In this document: positions 36,469 to 43,744 of the stretch, piece after piece
How positions within the stretch are numbered: position 1 is the first letter of the stretch
How the letters are laid out: each line of letters opens with the position of its first letter
Source of the DNA: Myxococcota bacterium
GTDB lineage: Bacteria; Myxococcota_A; UBA9160; SZUA-336
DNA: 43,744 nt
NCBI GenBank assembly: GCA_035498015.1
Contig: DATKAO010000068.1
Location: forward strand, 1-43,744
Direction: 5' to 3'
Program-made: the position numbers and the translations under genes
The notes under the pieces: model-generated
What the model was told of the DNA's origin: nothing
Databases searched by the model: none
The model's input: only the letters and a program-made list of their open reading frames with translations

Positions 36469-37601
36469 AGAAGACACGCATCGCACTCACTCTGTCGCTC
36501 GCCGCTGCGCTCGCGCTGGGCTGCTCGGGAAAGAAGCAGGAGAAGGCCGTCGCCGCGCCCAACGTGTCGCTGGGCGACGCGACCGCGGTAGACATCGACG
36601 ACCGCATCGAGGCGACGGGCGAGCTGGTGTCTCCCAACCACGCGAAGATCGCGGCCGAGGTCGGCGGGCGAATCACTTCGCTGTACATCAACGAGGGCCA
36701 GCCCGCGCACGCCGGCGACCGCGTGCTCGAGATCGACCCCGAACGGCGCGAGCTCGATCTGCGCGCCGCGCGCGCCAGCAACGCCGAGGCGCAGGCGGGG
36801 CTCGCCGACCAGAAGCGCGCCGCCGAGCGCGCCGCGGCGCTGTTCAAGAAGAACGTCGCCTCGCAGGCGCAGCTCGACACGGCGCAGACCCAGCTCGAGC
36901 TGGCGCGCTCGCGCGCCGACGCGGCGGCCGCCCAGCTCGGCCAGTCCGAGCGCGCGCGCCGCGACGCCGAGGTGAAGGCGCCGTTCGCGGGCCTGATCGC
37001 GCAGCGCTTCGTCTCGGTGGGCGAGTTCGTGCAGCCCGGCACGCCGCTGTTCGAGCTGGTCGCGCTCGACCCGATCGAGGTCGAGTTCCGCGTGGCCGAG
37101 GTCGACTCCAGCCGCGTGCGCTCCGGACAGGTGGTCGACGTGCGCGTCGCGCCGTTCCCCGACGAGGTGTTCCAGGCCACGGTCACCCTCGTCTCGCCCA
37201 TGATCGACCCGGCGTCGCGCACGCTGCGCGTGAAGGGCACGCTCGCGAACCCGGACGGCAAGCTGCGCCCCGGCCTGTTCGCGCGCGCAGACCTCGGCGT
37301 CGCGCACCGCGAGGCCGTGCTGATGATCCCCGACGAGGCCGTGCTCGAGCGCTCCGACGGCAAGGTCGTGTTCCGCATGGCCGGCCCAGACAAAGTCGAG
37401 CGGCGCGTGATCCAGACCGGCGCGCACAAGGGCGGCAAGGTCGAGGTCGTCGAGGGCCTGGCGAACGGCGACAAAGTCGTGACTCGCGGGCACACCGCGC
37501 TGGTCGACGGCGCGATCGTGGCGATCCGGAACCCCGACGGCAGCCTGACCGAGCCCGACGTGGCGAGCGGCGTCGCGCACGAGCCCGCGCGGACCGAGTG
37601 A
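36465..37601 (+). CDS. RND efflux periplasmic adaptor (membrane fusion lipoprotein)
   Basis: A 378-residue adaptor of the HlyD/AcrA type. GTG start at 36465, overlapping the TetR stop. A lipoprotein signal ends in LALGC (C20). Then come the first beta-barrel/lipoyl half (EVGGRITSLYINEGQPAHAGD), a helical hairpin of about 65 residues (about 105-165, Ala/Gln/Arg-rich), the second lipoyl half (VKAPFAGLIAQRFVSVGEFV), the barrel and the membrane-proximal domain (RVIQTGAHKGGKVEVVEGL, GDKVVTRG). It links the pump to an outer-membrane channel. No TolC-type channel gene is next to it. Confidence 0.92.
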   Translation: MKKTRIALTLSLAAALALGCSGKKQEKAVAAPNVSLGDATAVDIDDRIEATGELVSPNHAKIAAEVGGRITSLYINEGQPAHAGDRVLEIDPERRELDLRAARASNAEAQAGLADQKRAAERAAALFKKNVASQAQLDTAQTQLELARSRADAAAAQLGQSERARRDAEVKAPFAGLIAQRFVSVGEFVQPGTPLFELVALDPIEVEFRVAEVDSSRVRSGQVVDVRVAPFPDEVFQATVTLVSPMIDPASRTLRVKGTLANPDGKLRPGLFARADLGVAHREAVLMIPDEAVLERSDGKVVFRMAGPDKVERRVIQTGAHKGGKVEVVEGLANGDKVVTRGHTALVDGAIVAIRNPDGSLTEPDVASGVAHEPARTE

Positions 37602-37602
37602 C

Positions 37603-40600
37603 ATGACGTTCTCCGACATCGCGATCCAGCGGCCTGTCCTGACCTGGATGATGATGCTCGCGCTCGTGGTCGCGGGCGTGCTGGGAGTCACTCGGCTGGG
37701 CGTCGACCAGTATCCGCCCATGGAATTCCCGAACGTGATGGTGGTGGCCACGCTCGAGGGCGCGAACCCCGAGGCGATGGAGGAGGACGTGACCGACGTC
37801 CTCGAGGAGAACCTGAACACCATCGCCGGCGTGCGCGAGCTGCGCTCGACCTCGATCACGGGTATCTCGCAGATCGCCGTGGAGTTCCAGCTCGGCACCA
37901 ACCTCGACCGCGCGATCCAGGACGTGCGCGACGAGGTGGGCAAGGCGCGGCGCAACCTGCCGCGCGAGGTCGAGCCGCCCACGATCAGCAAGCTCAACTT
38001 CTCGGACCAGGCGATCCTCTGGATCCCGTTCAGCTCGAACCGCTCGCCGGTCGAGACCTCGGAGTACGTGCGCCGGCACGTGAAGCCGCTGCTCGAGACG
38101 ATCCCGGGTGTGGGCGGCATCCAGCTGTTCGGCCGGCGCGACCGCGCGATCCGCATCTGGGTCGACGGCGAGGCGCTGCGCTCCCGCGGGCTGGCGGCCA
38201 CCGACATCATGAACGCGCTGCGCCGCGAGCACGTCGACATTCCCGGCGGGCTGGTCGAGGGCGAGCGCGTCGAGTGGACGGTGAAGACCGACGCCGAGTT
38301 CCACTCGGTCGACGCCATGGAGAAGATGGTGATCGCGCAGCGGCCCGACGCGCCGGTGCTCCTGCGCGACGTGGCGCGCGTGGAGGACGGCGAGGACGAT
38401 GTGCGCGCGACCGCGCGCTTCCGCGGCATCCAGACCGTGGGCGTGGGGGTGCGCAAGCAGTCGGGCGGAAACACGGTCGCGATCTGCGACGAGGTGCAGC
38501 GCCGCTTGGATCAGCTCCGGCCGCTCCTGCCCGAAGGCATCACGATCGGCGACGGCCACGGCTTCATCGACTTCTCGCAGTCGATTCGCGAGTCGGTGTC
38601 CGAGACGGAATTCGCGCTGGTGTTCGGCGGGCTGCTCGCGGTGTTCACGGTGTTCGTCTTCCTGCGCCGCACGCGGCCCACGCTGATCGTGGCCACGGCC
38701 ATCCCCGTGTCACTCATCACCACCTTCGCGCTGGTCTGGATCGCGGGCTACACGCTGAACACGATGACCCTGCTCGGCATGGCGCTGGCGATCGGCGTCG
38801 TGATCGACGACGCGATCATCGTGCTCGAGAACATCGAGCGGCACCGCGAGATGGGGAAGTCACCCATGGAGGCCGCGCGCGACGGCACGCGCCAGATCAC
38901 CTTCGCCGCCACCGCGGCGACGCTTTCGGTCACGGCCGTGTTCCTGCCCGTGGTGTTCGTGCAGGGCATCATCGGCAACTTCTTGTCGGAGTTCGGGCTC
39001 ACCGTCGCGGGCTCGGTGCTGATCTCGCTGTTCGTCGCGCTCACGCTGACTCCCATGCTGGCGGCGCGCGTGCCGCCGCCCAAGGAGCGCGCGCACGGCA
39101 GCATCTACCACTATCTCGAGCGCGCGTTCGAGAAGCTCGAGCAGGCTTACCGCGCCGGCCTGCGCTTCACCCTCTCGCACCAGTGGCCCACGCTGGGCTT
39201 CGCCGCGCTCTCCTTCGTCGCCATCGTGGTGATGTTCAGCCGGGTCGAGAAGGAGTTCTTCCCGCCCTCCGACCGCGGGATGTTCTTCTCCATGTTCGAG
39301 ACACCGCCCGGCACGGCACTCGCCGCGACCGAGGCGATGCTCGACGTGAACGAGAAGTACGTGATGGCCCAGCCCGAGCTCGTGGGGCTGTTCGAGGCGG
39401 TGGGCCTCGGCGGTCCCGACGGTGTGCCGCGCGCGAACCGCGGGATCATGTTCGCGACGTTGAAGCCGCTGCGCGCTCGGCAGCGCCGCGTGCAGCAGAT
39501 CATCGAGGACGCACGCGCCGTGCTCGAAGCCGTACCCGGGCAGAACATCAAGATCATGGACCCGTCGGTCATGCAGGCGGGCGGCGGCCAGGCGCAGTTC
39601 GAGGTCATGCTGCGCGGGAACCTTGCGCTCCAGGACCTGGACGAGGCCGCGGACAAGTTCATCGCACGGCTGCGCGCGAAGGGCGGCTTCGTCGGCATCG
39701 ACAAGAGCTTGAAATTGGGCTTGCCCGAGGTGCGCGTGCTGCCCGATCGCGAGAAAGCCGCCGAGCTCGGCGTCGACGCGACCCAGCTCTCGCAAGTCGT
39801 GCAGCTCCTGATCGGCGGGCTCGAGGTCGGGCAATTCAAGGACGGCGGCCACCGCTTCGACATCCGCATGCGGCTCGACCGCCAGAACCGAGATACTCCA
39901 GACGCGATCGAGCAGCTCTACGTGCGCAGCATGGACGGCAAGCTCACCTCGCTGCGCAACCTGGTGAAGCTCGAGACGGGCGCCGCGCCCTCGGAAATCA
40001 CACGCAGCAACCGGCAGCGCAGCGTCTCCGTCACTGCGAACCTCACCCCCGACAAGAAGCTCGGCACCGCGATCGAGGACGCGTTCGCGGTGGGCAAGGA
40101 GGTCCTGCCCGAGGACATCACGCTGGGACTGTCGGGCTCGGCGCAGTCACTCCAGGAGAGCGGCAAGCAGTTCCTGCTGGCCGTGGGCCTGGGTCTCCTG
40201 GTCATCTACATGGTGCTGGCCGCGCAGTTCGAGAGCCTGGTGCACCCGCTCACCGTCATGCTCGCCGTGCCGTTCGCGATGGTCGGGGCGCTGGGCGGCC
40301 TGCTCCTGACTCACAACACGATCAACCTGTTCAGCATGATCGGCATCCTGCTGTTGTTCGGGCTGGTGACCAAGAACTCGATCCTCCTGGTCGACTACGC
40401 CAACCAGCTGCGCGCCGAGGGCCTCGACAAGGTCACCGCCATGAGCCGCGCTGCGCCGATCCGCATGCGGCCGGTGCTGATGACCGGCGTGGCGATGATC
40501 TTCGGCGTGCTGCCCGCCGCGTTCGGCGTCGGCCCTGGCGCCGAGACACGCCAGCCGATGGCGGTCGCGACCGCGGTCGGGATGCTGTCGTCGGTGGTGT

Positions 40601-40758
40601 TCACGCTCCTGATCGTGCCGGTCTTCTACATCAAGCTCGACGACGGCATCGAGTGGCTGAAGCGCACGCTGCGCCGGCGCCCGTACGCCGCCGCCCCTCA
40701 GGCCCCGCGCGGCGCGTCGGAGCACACCCTGCCCCAGGCCGACAAGCCCGCCGCCTAG
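37603..40758 (+). CDS. RND multidrug efflux transporter (HAE1-type permease)
   Basis: A 1051-residue inner-membrane pump, the usual length of AcrB-class proteins. The proton relay is complete: adjacent Asp residues in VVIDDAIIVLENIERH (D402, D403; AcrB D407, D408) and the Lys in VTKNSILLVDYANQL (K924; AcrB K940). Two large periplasmic loops follow TM1 and TM7, as expected. It starts 1 nt after the adaptor stop. It pumps hydrophobic or amphipathic compounds out in exchange for protons. Substrate unknown. It ends 90 bp before the Fur-controlled operon. Confidence 0.95.
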   Translation: MTFSDIAIQRPVLTWMMMLALVVAGVLGVTRLGVDQYPPMEFPNVMVVATLEGANPEAMEEDVTDVLEENLNTIAGVRELRSTSITGISQIAVEFQLGTNLDRAIQDVRDEVGKARRNLPREVEPPTISKLNFSDQAILWIPFSSNRSPVETSEYVRRHVKPLLETIPGVGGIQLFGRRDRAIRIWVDGEALRSRGLAATDIMNALRREHVDIPGGLVEGERVEWTVKTDAEFHSVDAMEKMVIAQRPDAPVLLRDVARVEDGEDDVRATARFRGIQTVGVGVRKQSGGNTVAICDEVQRRLDQLRPLLPEGITIGDGHGFIDFSQSIRESVSETEFALVFGGLLAVFTVFVFLRRTRPTLIVATAIPVSLITTFALVWIAGYTLNTMTLLGMALAIGVVIDDAIIVLENIERHREMGKSPMEAARDGTRQITFAATAATLSVTAVFLPVVFVQGIIGNFLSEFGLTVAGSVLISLFVALTLTPMLAARVPPPKERAHGSIYHYLERAFEKLEQAYRAGLRFTLSHQWPTLGFAALSFVAIVVMFSRVEKEFFPPSDRGMFFSMFETPPGTALAATEAMLDVNEKYVMAQPELVGLFEAVGLGGPDGVPRANRGIMFATLKPLRARQRRVQQIIEDARAVLEAVPGQNIKIMDPSVMQAGGGQAQFEVMLRGNLALQDLDEAADKFIARLRAKGGFVGIDKSLKLGLPEVRVLPDREKAAELGVDATQLSQVVQLLIGGLEVGQFKDGGHRFDIRMRLDRQNRDTPDAIEQLYVRSMDGKLTSLRNLVKLETGAAPSEITRSNRQRSVSVTANLTPDKKLGTAIEDAFAVGKEVLPEDITLGLSGSAQSLQESGKQFLLAVGLGLLVIYMVLAAQFESLVHPLTVMLAVPFAMVGALGGLLLTHNTINLFSMIGILLLFGLVTKNSILLVDYANQLRAEGLDKVTAMSRAAPIRMRPVLMTGVAMIFGVLPAAFGVGPGAETRQPMAVATAVGMLSSVVFTLLIVPVFYIKLDDGIEWLKRTLRRRPYAAAPQAPRGASEHTLPQADKPAA

Positions 40759-40771
40759 CCCAGGGGCGCGT

Positions 40772-40801
40772 TTGACCGCGCTTTCGCACTCCGGCTAGAC
40801 T
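40772..40801 (+). promoter_or_regulatory. Promoter of the porin/flavoprotein/ApbE operon
   Basis: TTGACC (40772-40777), an 18-bp spacer and TAGACT (40796-40801). Transcription should begin near 40808, inside the Fur box that follows. A GAGGGAGG lies about 8 nt before the porin ATG at 40849. Confidence 0.6.
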
Positions 40802-40803
40802 CC

Positions 40804-40824
40804 TTTTGATAACGATTATCAAAA
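40804..40824. promoter_or_regulatory. Fur box (iron-responsive operator)
   Basis: A perfect palindrome: 9-bp arms TTTTGATAA and TTATCAAAA separated by CGA. Its core TGATAAC-G-ATTATCA matches the Fur 7-1-7 consensus (TGATAAT-N-ATTATCA) at all but one base. It lies just after the -10 and over the likely transcription start, a classic place for repression when iron is plentiful. This is a striking A+T-rich island in a G+C-rich region. Confidence 0.85.
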
Positions 40825-40848
40825 TCGGTTTCAGAGGGAGGGCCGTCG

Positions 40849-42198
40849 ATGTCCGTCCGAGCCGTGGTGTGTTTGGGGTGGGGTTGCTGCGCGCTGTGGG
40901 CGCTCGCGGGCGCGCCGCCGGCCTGCGCCGACCCGCCGGCGCCCGCGCCCGCCGCGAGTGACCGCGACGTCGCGCGCGACGACGAGATCGCGGACCTGAA
41001 GCGCCAGCTCTCGACCGTGGTCGACGAGGTCGAGAAGCTGCGGGCCCAGGTGGCCGCGCCCGAGCAGGAGACCGAGCTCAAGGCGCAGAACGGCTTCGGT
41101 CCCGCGGCCGCCAAGGTCTACTCGATCGCCAAAGGCGTCTCGATCGGCGGCTACGTCGAGGGTCACTACGGCTTCAAGGACATGGGCGACGCGCGCGGCG
41201 ACAACGAGGCGAACCTCGACCGCGAGGTCTTGTATCTCGGCTACAAGTTCAACGACTGGATCGCCTGGACCTCGGAGATCGAGTTCGAGAACGCGACCAC
41301 CGAAGAGAACGGCTCGGTCACGGTCGAGTTCTCGACGCTGGACTTCATGTTCAAGCCCGAGATCAACGCGCGCGTCGGCGTGCTGCTCTTGCCGATGGGC
41401 ATCCTGAACGAGGTGCACGAGCCGCCCTTCTACTACTCGACCTTCAAGCCGCAGGTCGAGACCGCGATCATTCCCACCACCTGGTCGGACTACGGAGCCG
41501 GCGTGTACGGCCGCATCGGCGAACAGCTCAGCTACCGCGTGTATCTCGTCGACGGCCTGAACGCGCAGGGCTTCGAGAGCGGCGGCATTCGCGAGGGCCG
41601 GCAGGCCGCGAGCGAGGCGCTCGCGAACGATCTCGCGTTCGTGGGCCGGCTCGAGTGGGAGCCGCTCGCGGGCCTGTCACTCGGCACCTCGTACTATCAG
41701 GGCAACTCGGGTCAGAACCAGAAGATCGACGTGCTGGGCAGCGAGCAGAAGCTGCCCAAGGCACCGGTCTCGATCTGGGAGCTGCATTCGATCTACCGCT
41801 GGCAGGGGCTGACCCTGCGCGCGCTGTACGCGCAGTCGCACATCGGCAACGCGGGTGAGTTGTCGAGCCTGTTCAGCGCCGCGGACCACGACGAGCCGGT
41901 GATCTCGAGCCGCATGTTGGGCGGCTACGGCGAGGTCGCGTATGATGTCATGCCGCTGCTGTCGCCCGGCTCGGAGATGTCTCTCGAGCCGTTCTTCCGC
42001 TGGGAGTATCTCGACACACAGAACAACGTCCCGTCCGGCTTCGTCGCGGATCGCCAGTGGAAGCAGCGCGTGTACGTGCCCGGCATTCAGTTCAAGCCGA
42101 TCCCGAACGTCGTGCTGAAGCTCGACTATCGCAACGTCGACGACTTTGCCGGGAAGGTGGGGGATCAGGTCGACCTTGGCTTCGGGCTGGTGTTCTAG
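40849..42198 (+). CDS. Outer-membrane porin with N-terminal coiled coil
   Basis: A 449-residue protein. Signal peptide of about 27 residues, then an Ala/Pro-rich stretch, a heptad-like coiled coil at about 44-70 (DDEIADLKRQLSTVVDEVEKL), then many alternating beta strands with aromatic girdles (GGYVEGHYGFKD, VLYLGYKFNDWIAWTSEIEF, GAGVYGRIGEQLSYRVYLVDGL) and a C-terminal strand ending VDLGFGLVF, with the terminal Phe that BamA recognises. It resembles phosphate-selective (OprP/DcaP-like) porins with a coiled-coil stalk. As first gene behind a Fur box it may admit an iron complex or an electron carrier; that is inference. Its end overlaps the next gene. Confidence 0.88.
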   Translation: MSVRAVVCLGWGCCALWALAGAPPACADPPAPAPAASDRDVARDDEIADLKRQLSTVVDEVEKLRAQVAAPEQETELKAQNGFGPAAAKVYSIAKGVSIGGYVEGHYGFKDMGDARGDNEANLDREVLYLGYKFNDWIAWTSEIEFENATTEENGSVTVEFSTLDFMFKPEINARVGVLLLPMGILNEVHEPPFYYSTFKPQVETAIIPTTWSDYGAGVYGRIGEQLSYRVYLVDGLNAQGFESGGIREGRQAASEALANDLAFVGRLEWEPLAGLSLGTSYYQGNSGQNQKIDVLGSEQKLPKAPVSIWELHSIYRWQGLTLRALYAQSHIGNAGELSSLFSAADHDEPVISSRMLGGYGEVAYDVMPLLSPGSEMSLEPFFRWEYLDTQNNVPSGFVADRQWKQRVYVPGIQFKPIPNVVLKLDYRNVDDFAGKVGDQVDLGFGLVF

Positions 42199-42724
42199 CC
42201 TCGCGCTCTGTCTCGTGCTCGCGGCGGGCCCGGCGCGTGCGACCGTCTACGCGACGCAGGACGCGGCGCTGCACGACGCCTTCCCCGACGCCGACGCGAT
42301 CGAGGCCAAGAGCTACGTGCTCGACGACGCGCAGGTCGAGCGCGTGCGCCAGCTTGCCGAGACCGAGGTCGACCGCAAGCTGTGGACGATCCACACCGCG
42401 CGGCGCGCGGGGCAGACGCTGGGCTACGCGCTGCTCGACCTGCGCACCGTGCGCACGCTGCCCGAGGCGCTGCTGGTCGTGCTGACTCCCGAGGGCACGG
42501 TGCGTTCGCTGCGCATCCTGGCCTTCCACGAGCCGGCCGAGTTCCAGCCGCCGCCGCGCTGGCTCGCGCTGTTCGAGGGCCGCAAGCTCGACGACGAGCT
42601 CAAGCTCAAGCGCGGCATCCAGCAGATCACGGGCGCCACGCTGTCGTCGCAGTCGGTGACTCGCGCGGTGCGCACGGCGCTCGCGCTGTACCAGGTGCTG
42701 ATCCAGAAGCCCGCGGGGGGGTGA
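42146..42724 (+). CDS. Exported FMN-binding domain protein (likely ApbE substrate)
   Basis: A 192-residue exported protein: a signal peptide of about 31 residues with basic n-region, then one FMN-binding domain. Its flavinylation loop is ITGATLSSQSVT; the Thr of GAT is T165 and would take the covalent FMN. The Asp that usually precedes the motif six residues back is Gln here. The start is uncertain: TTG 42146 gives a basic signal peptide but overlaps the porin by 53 nt; TTG 42176 is possible. It should act in the periplasm as a one- or two-electron carrier. It lies 4 bp before the membrane gene. Confidence 0.85.
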   Translation: MPGRWGIRSTLASGWCSSLALCLVLAAGPARATVYATQDAALHDAFPDADAIEAKSYVLDDAQVERVRQLAETEVDRKLWTIHTARRAGQTLGYALLDLRTVRTLPEALLVVLTPEGTVRSLRILAFHEPAEFQPPPRWLALFEGRKLDDELKLKRGIQQITGATLSSQSVTRAVRTALALYQVLIQKPAGG

Positions 42725-42728
42725 GTCG

Positions 42729-43265
42729 ATGCGCTTCGTGGTCTCGGGCGAGATGAGCCGGAACCGCCTGTTGCAGGTGATCGTGCTGCTCTACTCGCTG
42801 TACGTCGCGCTGCTCTGGGTCACGAACGCCCTGCTCTACTTCTCCAAGATGTCGCTCACTCCGGCGTCGGTGGTGAGCTACTACCTGGGCTCGGAGCAGG
42901 CCTTCACCGAGCCGCGCAGCTATCTCGGCATGCTCGAGATCTCGCACTTCCACCTGTTCGCGATGGGCATGCTGCTCATGGTGCTCACGCACCTGGTGTT
43001 GTTCGTGCCGCTTGGCAACCGCACCAAGATTGCGCTCGTCGTGACTCCCTTCCTGTCGGCGCTGCTCGACGAGGGCTCGGGCTGGCTGGTGCGCTTCGTG
43101 TCTCCGGGCTTCGCCTGGGCGAAGATCGCCGGCTTCCTGGCGCTCCAGGGCAGTCTGGCGGCGCTGGTCGGGCTCGCGGTCTGGTCGGTGCTGTCGGGCA
43201 CCTCCGACAACTACCGCAGCGGCGAGAACGGCGCGGAGCTCGACGACGACGAGGAGCTCGATTGA
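42729..43265 (+). CDS. Four-helix membrane protein with His motif (putative haem/quinone partner)
   Basis: A 178-residue integral membrane protein with about four helices: 14-38, 70-95, 100-122 and 131-155, and an acidic C-terminal tail. Conserved-looking His residues sit in HFHLF (H73, H75) and THLVLF (H88), within or next to helix 2, suitable as haem-b or quinone ligands. I do not recognise a named family. Its place between an FMN-binding protein and ApbE suggests that it feeds electrons across the inner membrane to the flavoprotein. ATG start at 42729; the stop overlaps the ApbE TTG start as TTGA (43262-43265). Confidence 0.8.
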   Translation: MRFVVSGEMSRNRLLQVIVLLYSLYVALLWVTNALLYFSKMSLTPASVVSYYLGSEQAFTEPRSYLGMLEISHFHLFAMGMLLMVLTHLVLFVPLGNRTKIALVVTPFLSALLDEGSGWLVRFVSPGFAWAKIAGFLALQGSLAALVGLAVWSVLSGTSDNYRSGENGAELDDDEELD

Positions 43266-43744
43266 GGCGCGGCGCGCGCGCGGCCGCGCTCGCGGCGTGT
43301 CTCGCGTGCGCCCGGCCCGAGCCCCTGCCCGATGCGCGCGTGGTGTGTCCCGCCATGGTCTCCGACGGCCAGTACCGCATGGGCACGGTGCTCGAGATCA
43401 GCCTGTGCGCGCCGGACCGCGCCACGGGCGAGGCGCTGCTGCGCGAGAGCTTCGCCTCGGTGGCCGCGCTCGAGCACGCGAGCTCGACCTTCGACGCCGC
43501 GAGCGAGGTCTCGGCGCTGAACCGCGCCGCCGGCCGCGGTCCGCAGCGCGTGTCGCCGGCGCTCGCGCGACTCACTGCCGACTCGCTGGCCTTGACGCCC
43601 GCAACGCGCGGCACGTTCGACGTGACGGTCGGGCCGCTGATCGCGCTGTGGAAGGCGGCGGCCGAGGCGGGCCGGCTGCCCGGCGCGGCCGAGCTCGCGG
43701 CGGCGCGCGCGCGGGTGGGCGCGGAGCGCGTGGCGGTCGATGCC
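43262..43744 (+). CDS. apbE: FAD:protein FMN transferase ApbE, N-terminal part (runs off the right edge)
   Basis: An open frame of 161 residues to the end of the window, so the gene is truncated. From the TTG at 43262 (4-nt overlap with the membrane gene): a short hydrophobic signal with Cys residues (LAACLAC), hence maybe a lipoprotein, then the ApbE landmarks: YRMGTVLEIS near 38-47, TFDAASEVSALNRAAG near 75-90, and RGTFDVTVGPLIALWKAA near 117-134. ApbE moves FMN from FAD to the Thr of exported FMN-binding proteins, fitting the gene two places upstream. The Asp/Thr-rich Mg2+ site lies beyond the window. Confidence 0.9.
   Translation, partial: MRRGARAAALAACLACARPEPLPDARVVCPAMVSDGQYRMGTVLEISLCAPDRATGEALLRESFASVAALEHASSTFDAASEVSALNRAAGRGPQRVSPALARLTADSLALTPATRGTFDVTVGPLIALWKAAAEAGRLPGAAELAAARARVGAERVAVDA

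Noticed and set aside
36168-40775. Long open frames antisense to or out of frame with the adaptor and RND genes
   Set aside because: Low-complexity translations; the forward frames carry intact RND and adaptor motifs.

Overview
The window is about 70% G+C by eye, densely coding, and reads as chromosomal DNA of a Gram-negative bacterium. ClpS-ClpA, lipoproteins, an RND efflux system and outer-membrane barrels point to a diderm. The mix of genes suits a high-GC lineage once grouped with the Deltaproteobacteria (Myxococcota, Desulfobacterota or Binatia-like): a Baeyer-Villiger type monooxygenase, a peroxisome-like split beta-oxidation set, several TetR regulators, a yellow/royal-jelly-like propeller, and a large secreted protein with thrombospondin-3 and dockerin-like repeats. 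That placement is inference. I saw no rRNA, tRNA, CRISPR array, insertion sequence or integrase.

Layout. 1-3.8 kb: the 5' part of a flavin monooxygenase (minus strand), a META-domain lipoprotein, a DegT-type aminotransferase and an APH-fold kinase. 3.8-7.7 kb (minus strand): a soluble AAA+ ATPase followed by three tandem TPR/transmembrane paralogues, every junction being a GTGA stop/start overlap. 7.9-10.7 kb: TetR, ferritin-like diiron protein, OsmC and a transglutaminase-like protein that appears to lack its catalytic Cys and His. 10.7-16.2 kb: a crotonase, a tandem PilZ protein, a DUF1232 protein, PlsC-type acyltransferase, EamA transporter and FemAB/GNAT-like protein. 16.2-18.9 kb: clpS-clpA. 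19-26.5 kb: a small His/Gly-rich secreted protein, a propeller, a fused double family III CoA-transferase, mazG, an acyl-CoA synthetase, a secreted protein and a second DUF1232 protein. 26.5-29.3 kb: the large calcium-repeat secreted protein. 29.4-34.5 kb: TetR, SDR, MaoC hydratase, SCPx-type thiolase and a MATE exporter, a likely operon for beta-oxidation of bulky acyl-CoAs. 34.6-40.8 kb: a class I aminotransferase divergent from a TetR-adaptor-RND efflux operon. 40.8 kb to the end: a Fur-box promoter driving porin, FMN-binding protein, four-helix membrane protein and ApbE, the last cut off by the window end.

Three patterns stand out. The iron-regulated porin/flavoprotein/membrane-protein/ApbE operon looks like an envelope flavin-based electron-transfer system, perhaps for iron reduction. 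The AAA+/triple TPR-membrane operon looks like an unnamed membrane-associated remodelling machine. At the nucleotide level, about fifteen genes have a TAnnnT -10-like hexamer only 6-10 nt before the start codon and usually no Shine-Dalgarno, which suggests widespread leaderless or very short-leader mRNAs. The hexamer GTGACT/AGTCAC is also several times more frequent than base composition predicts.
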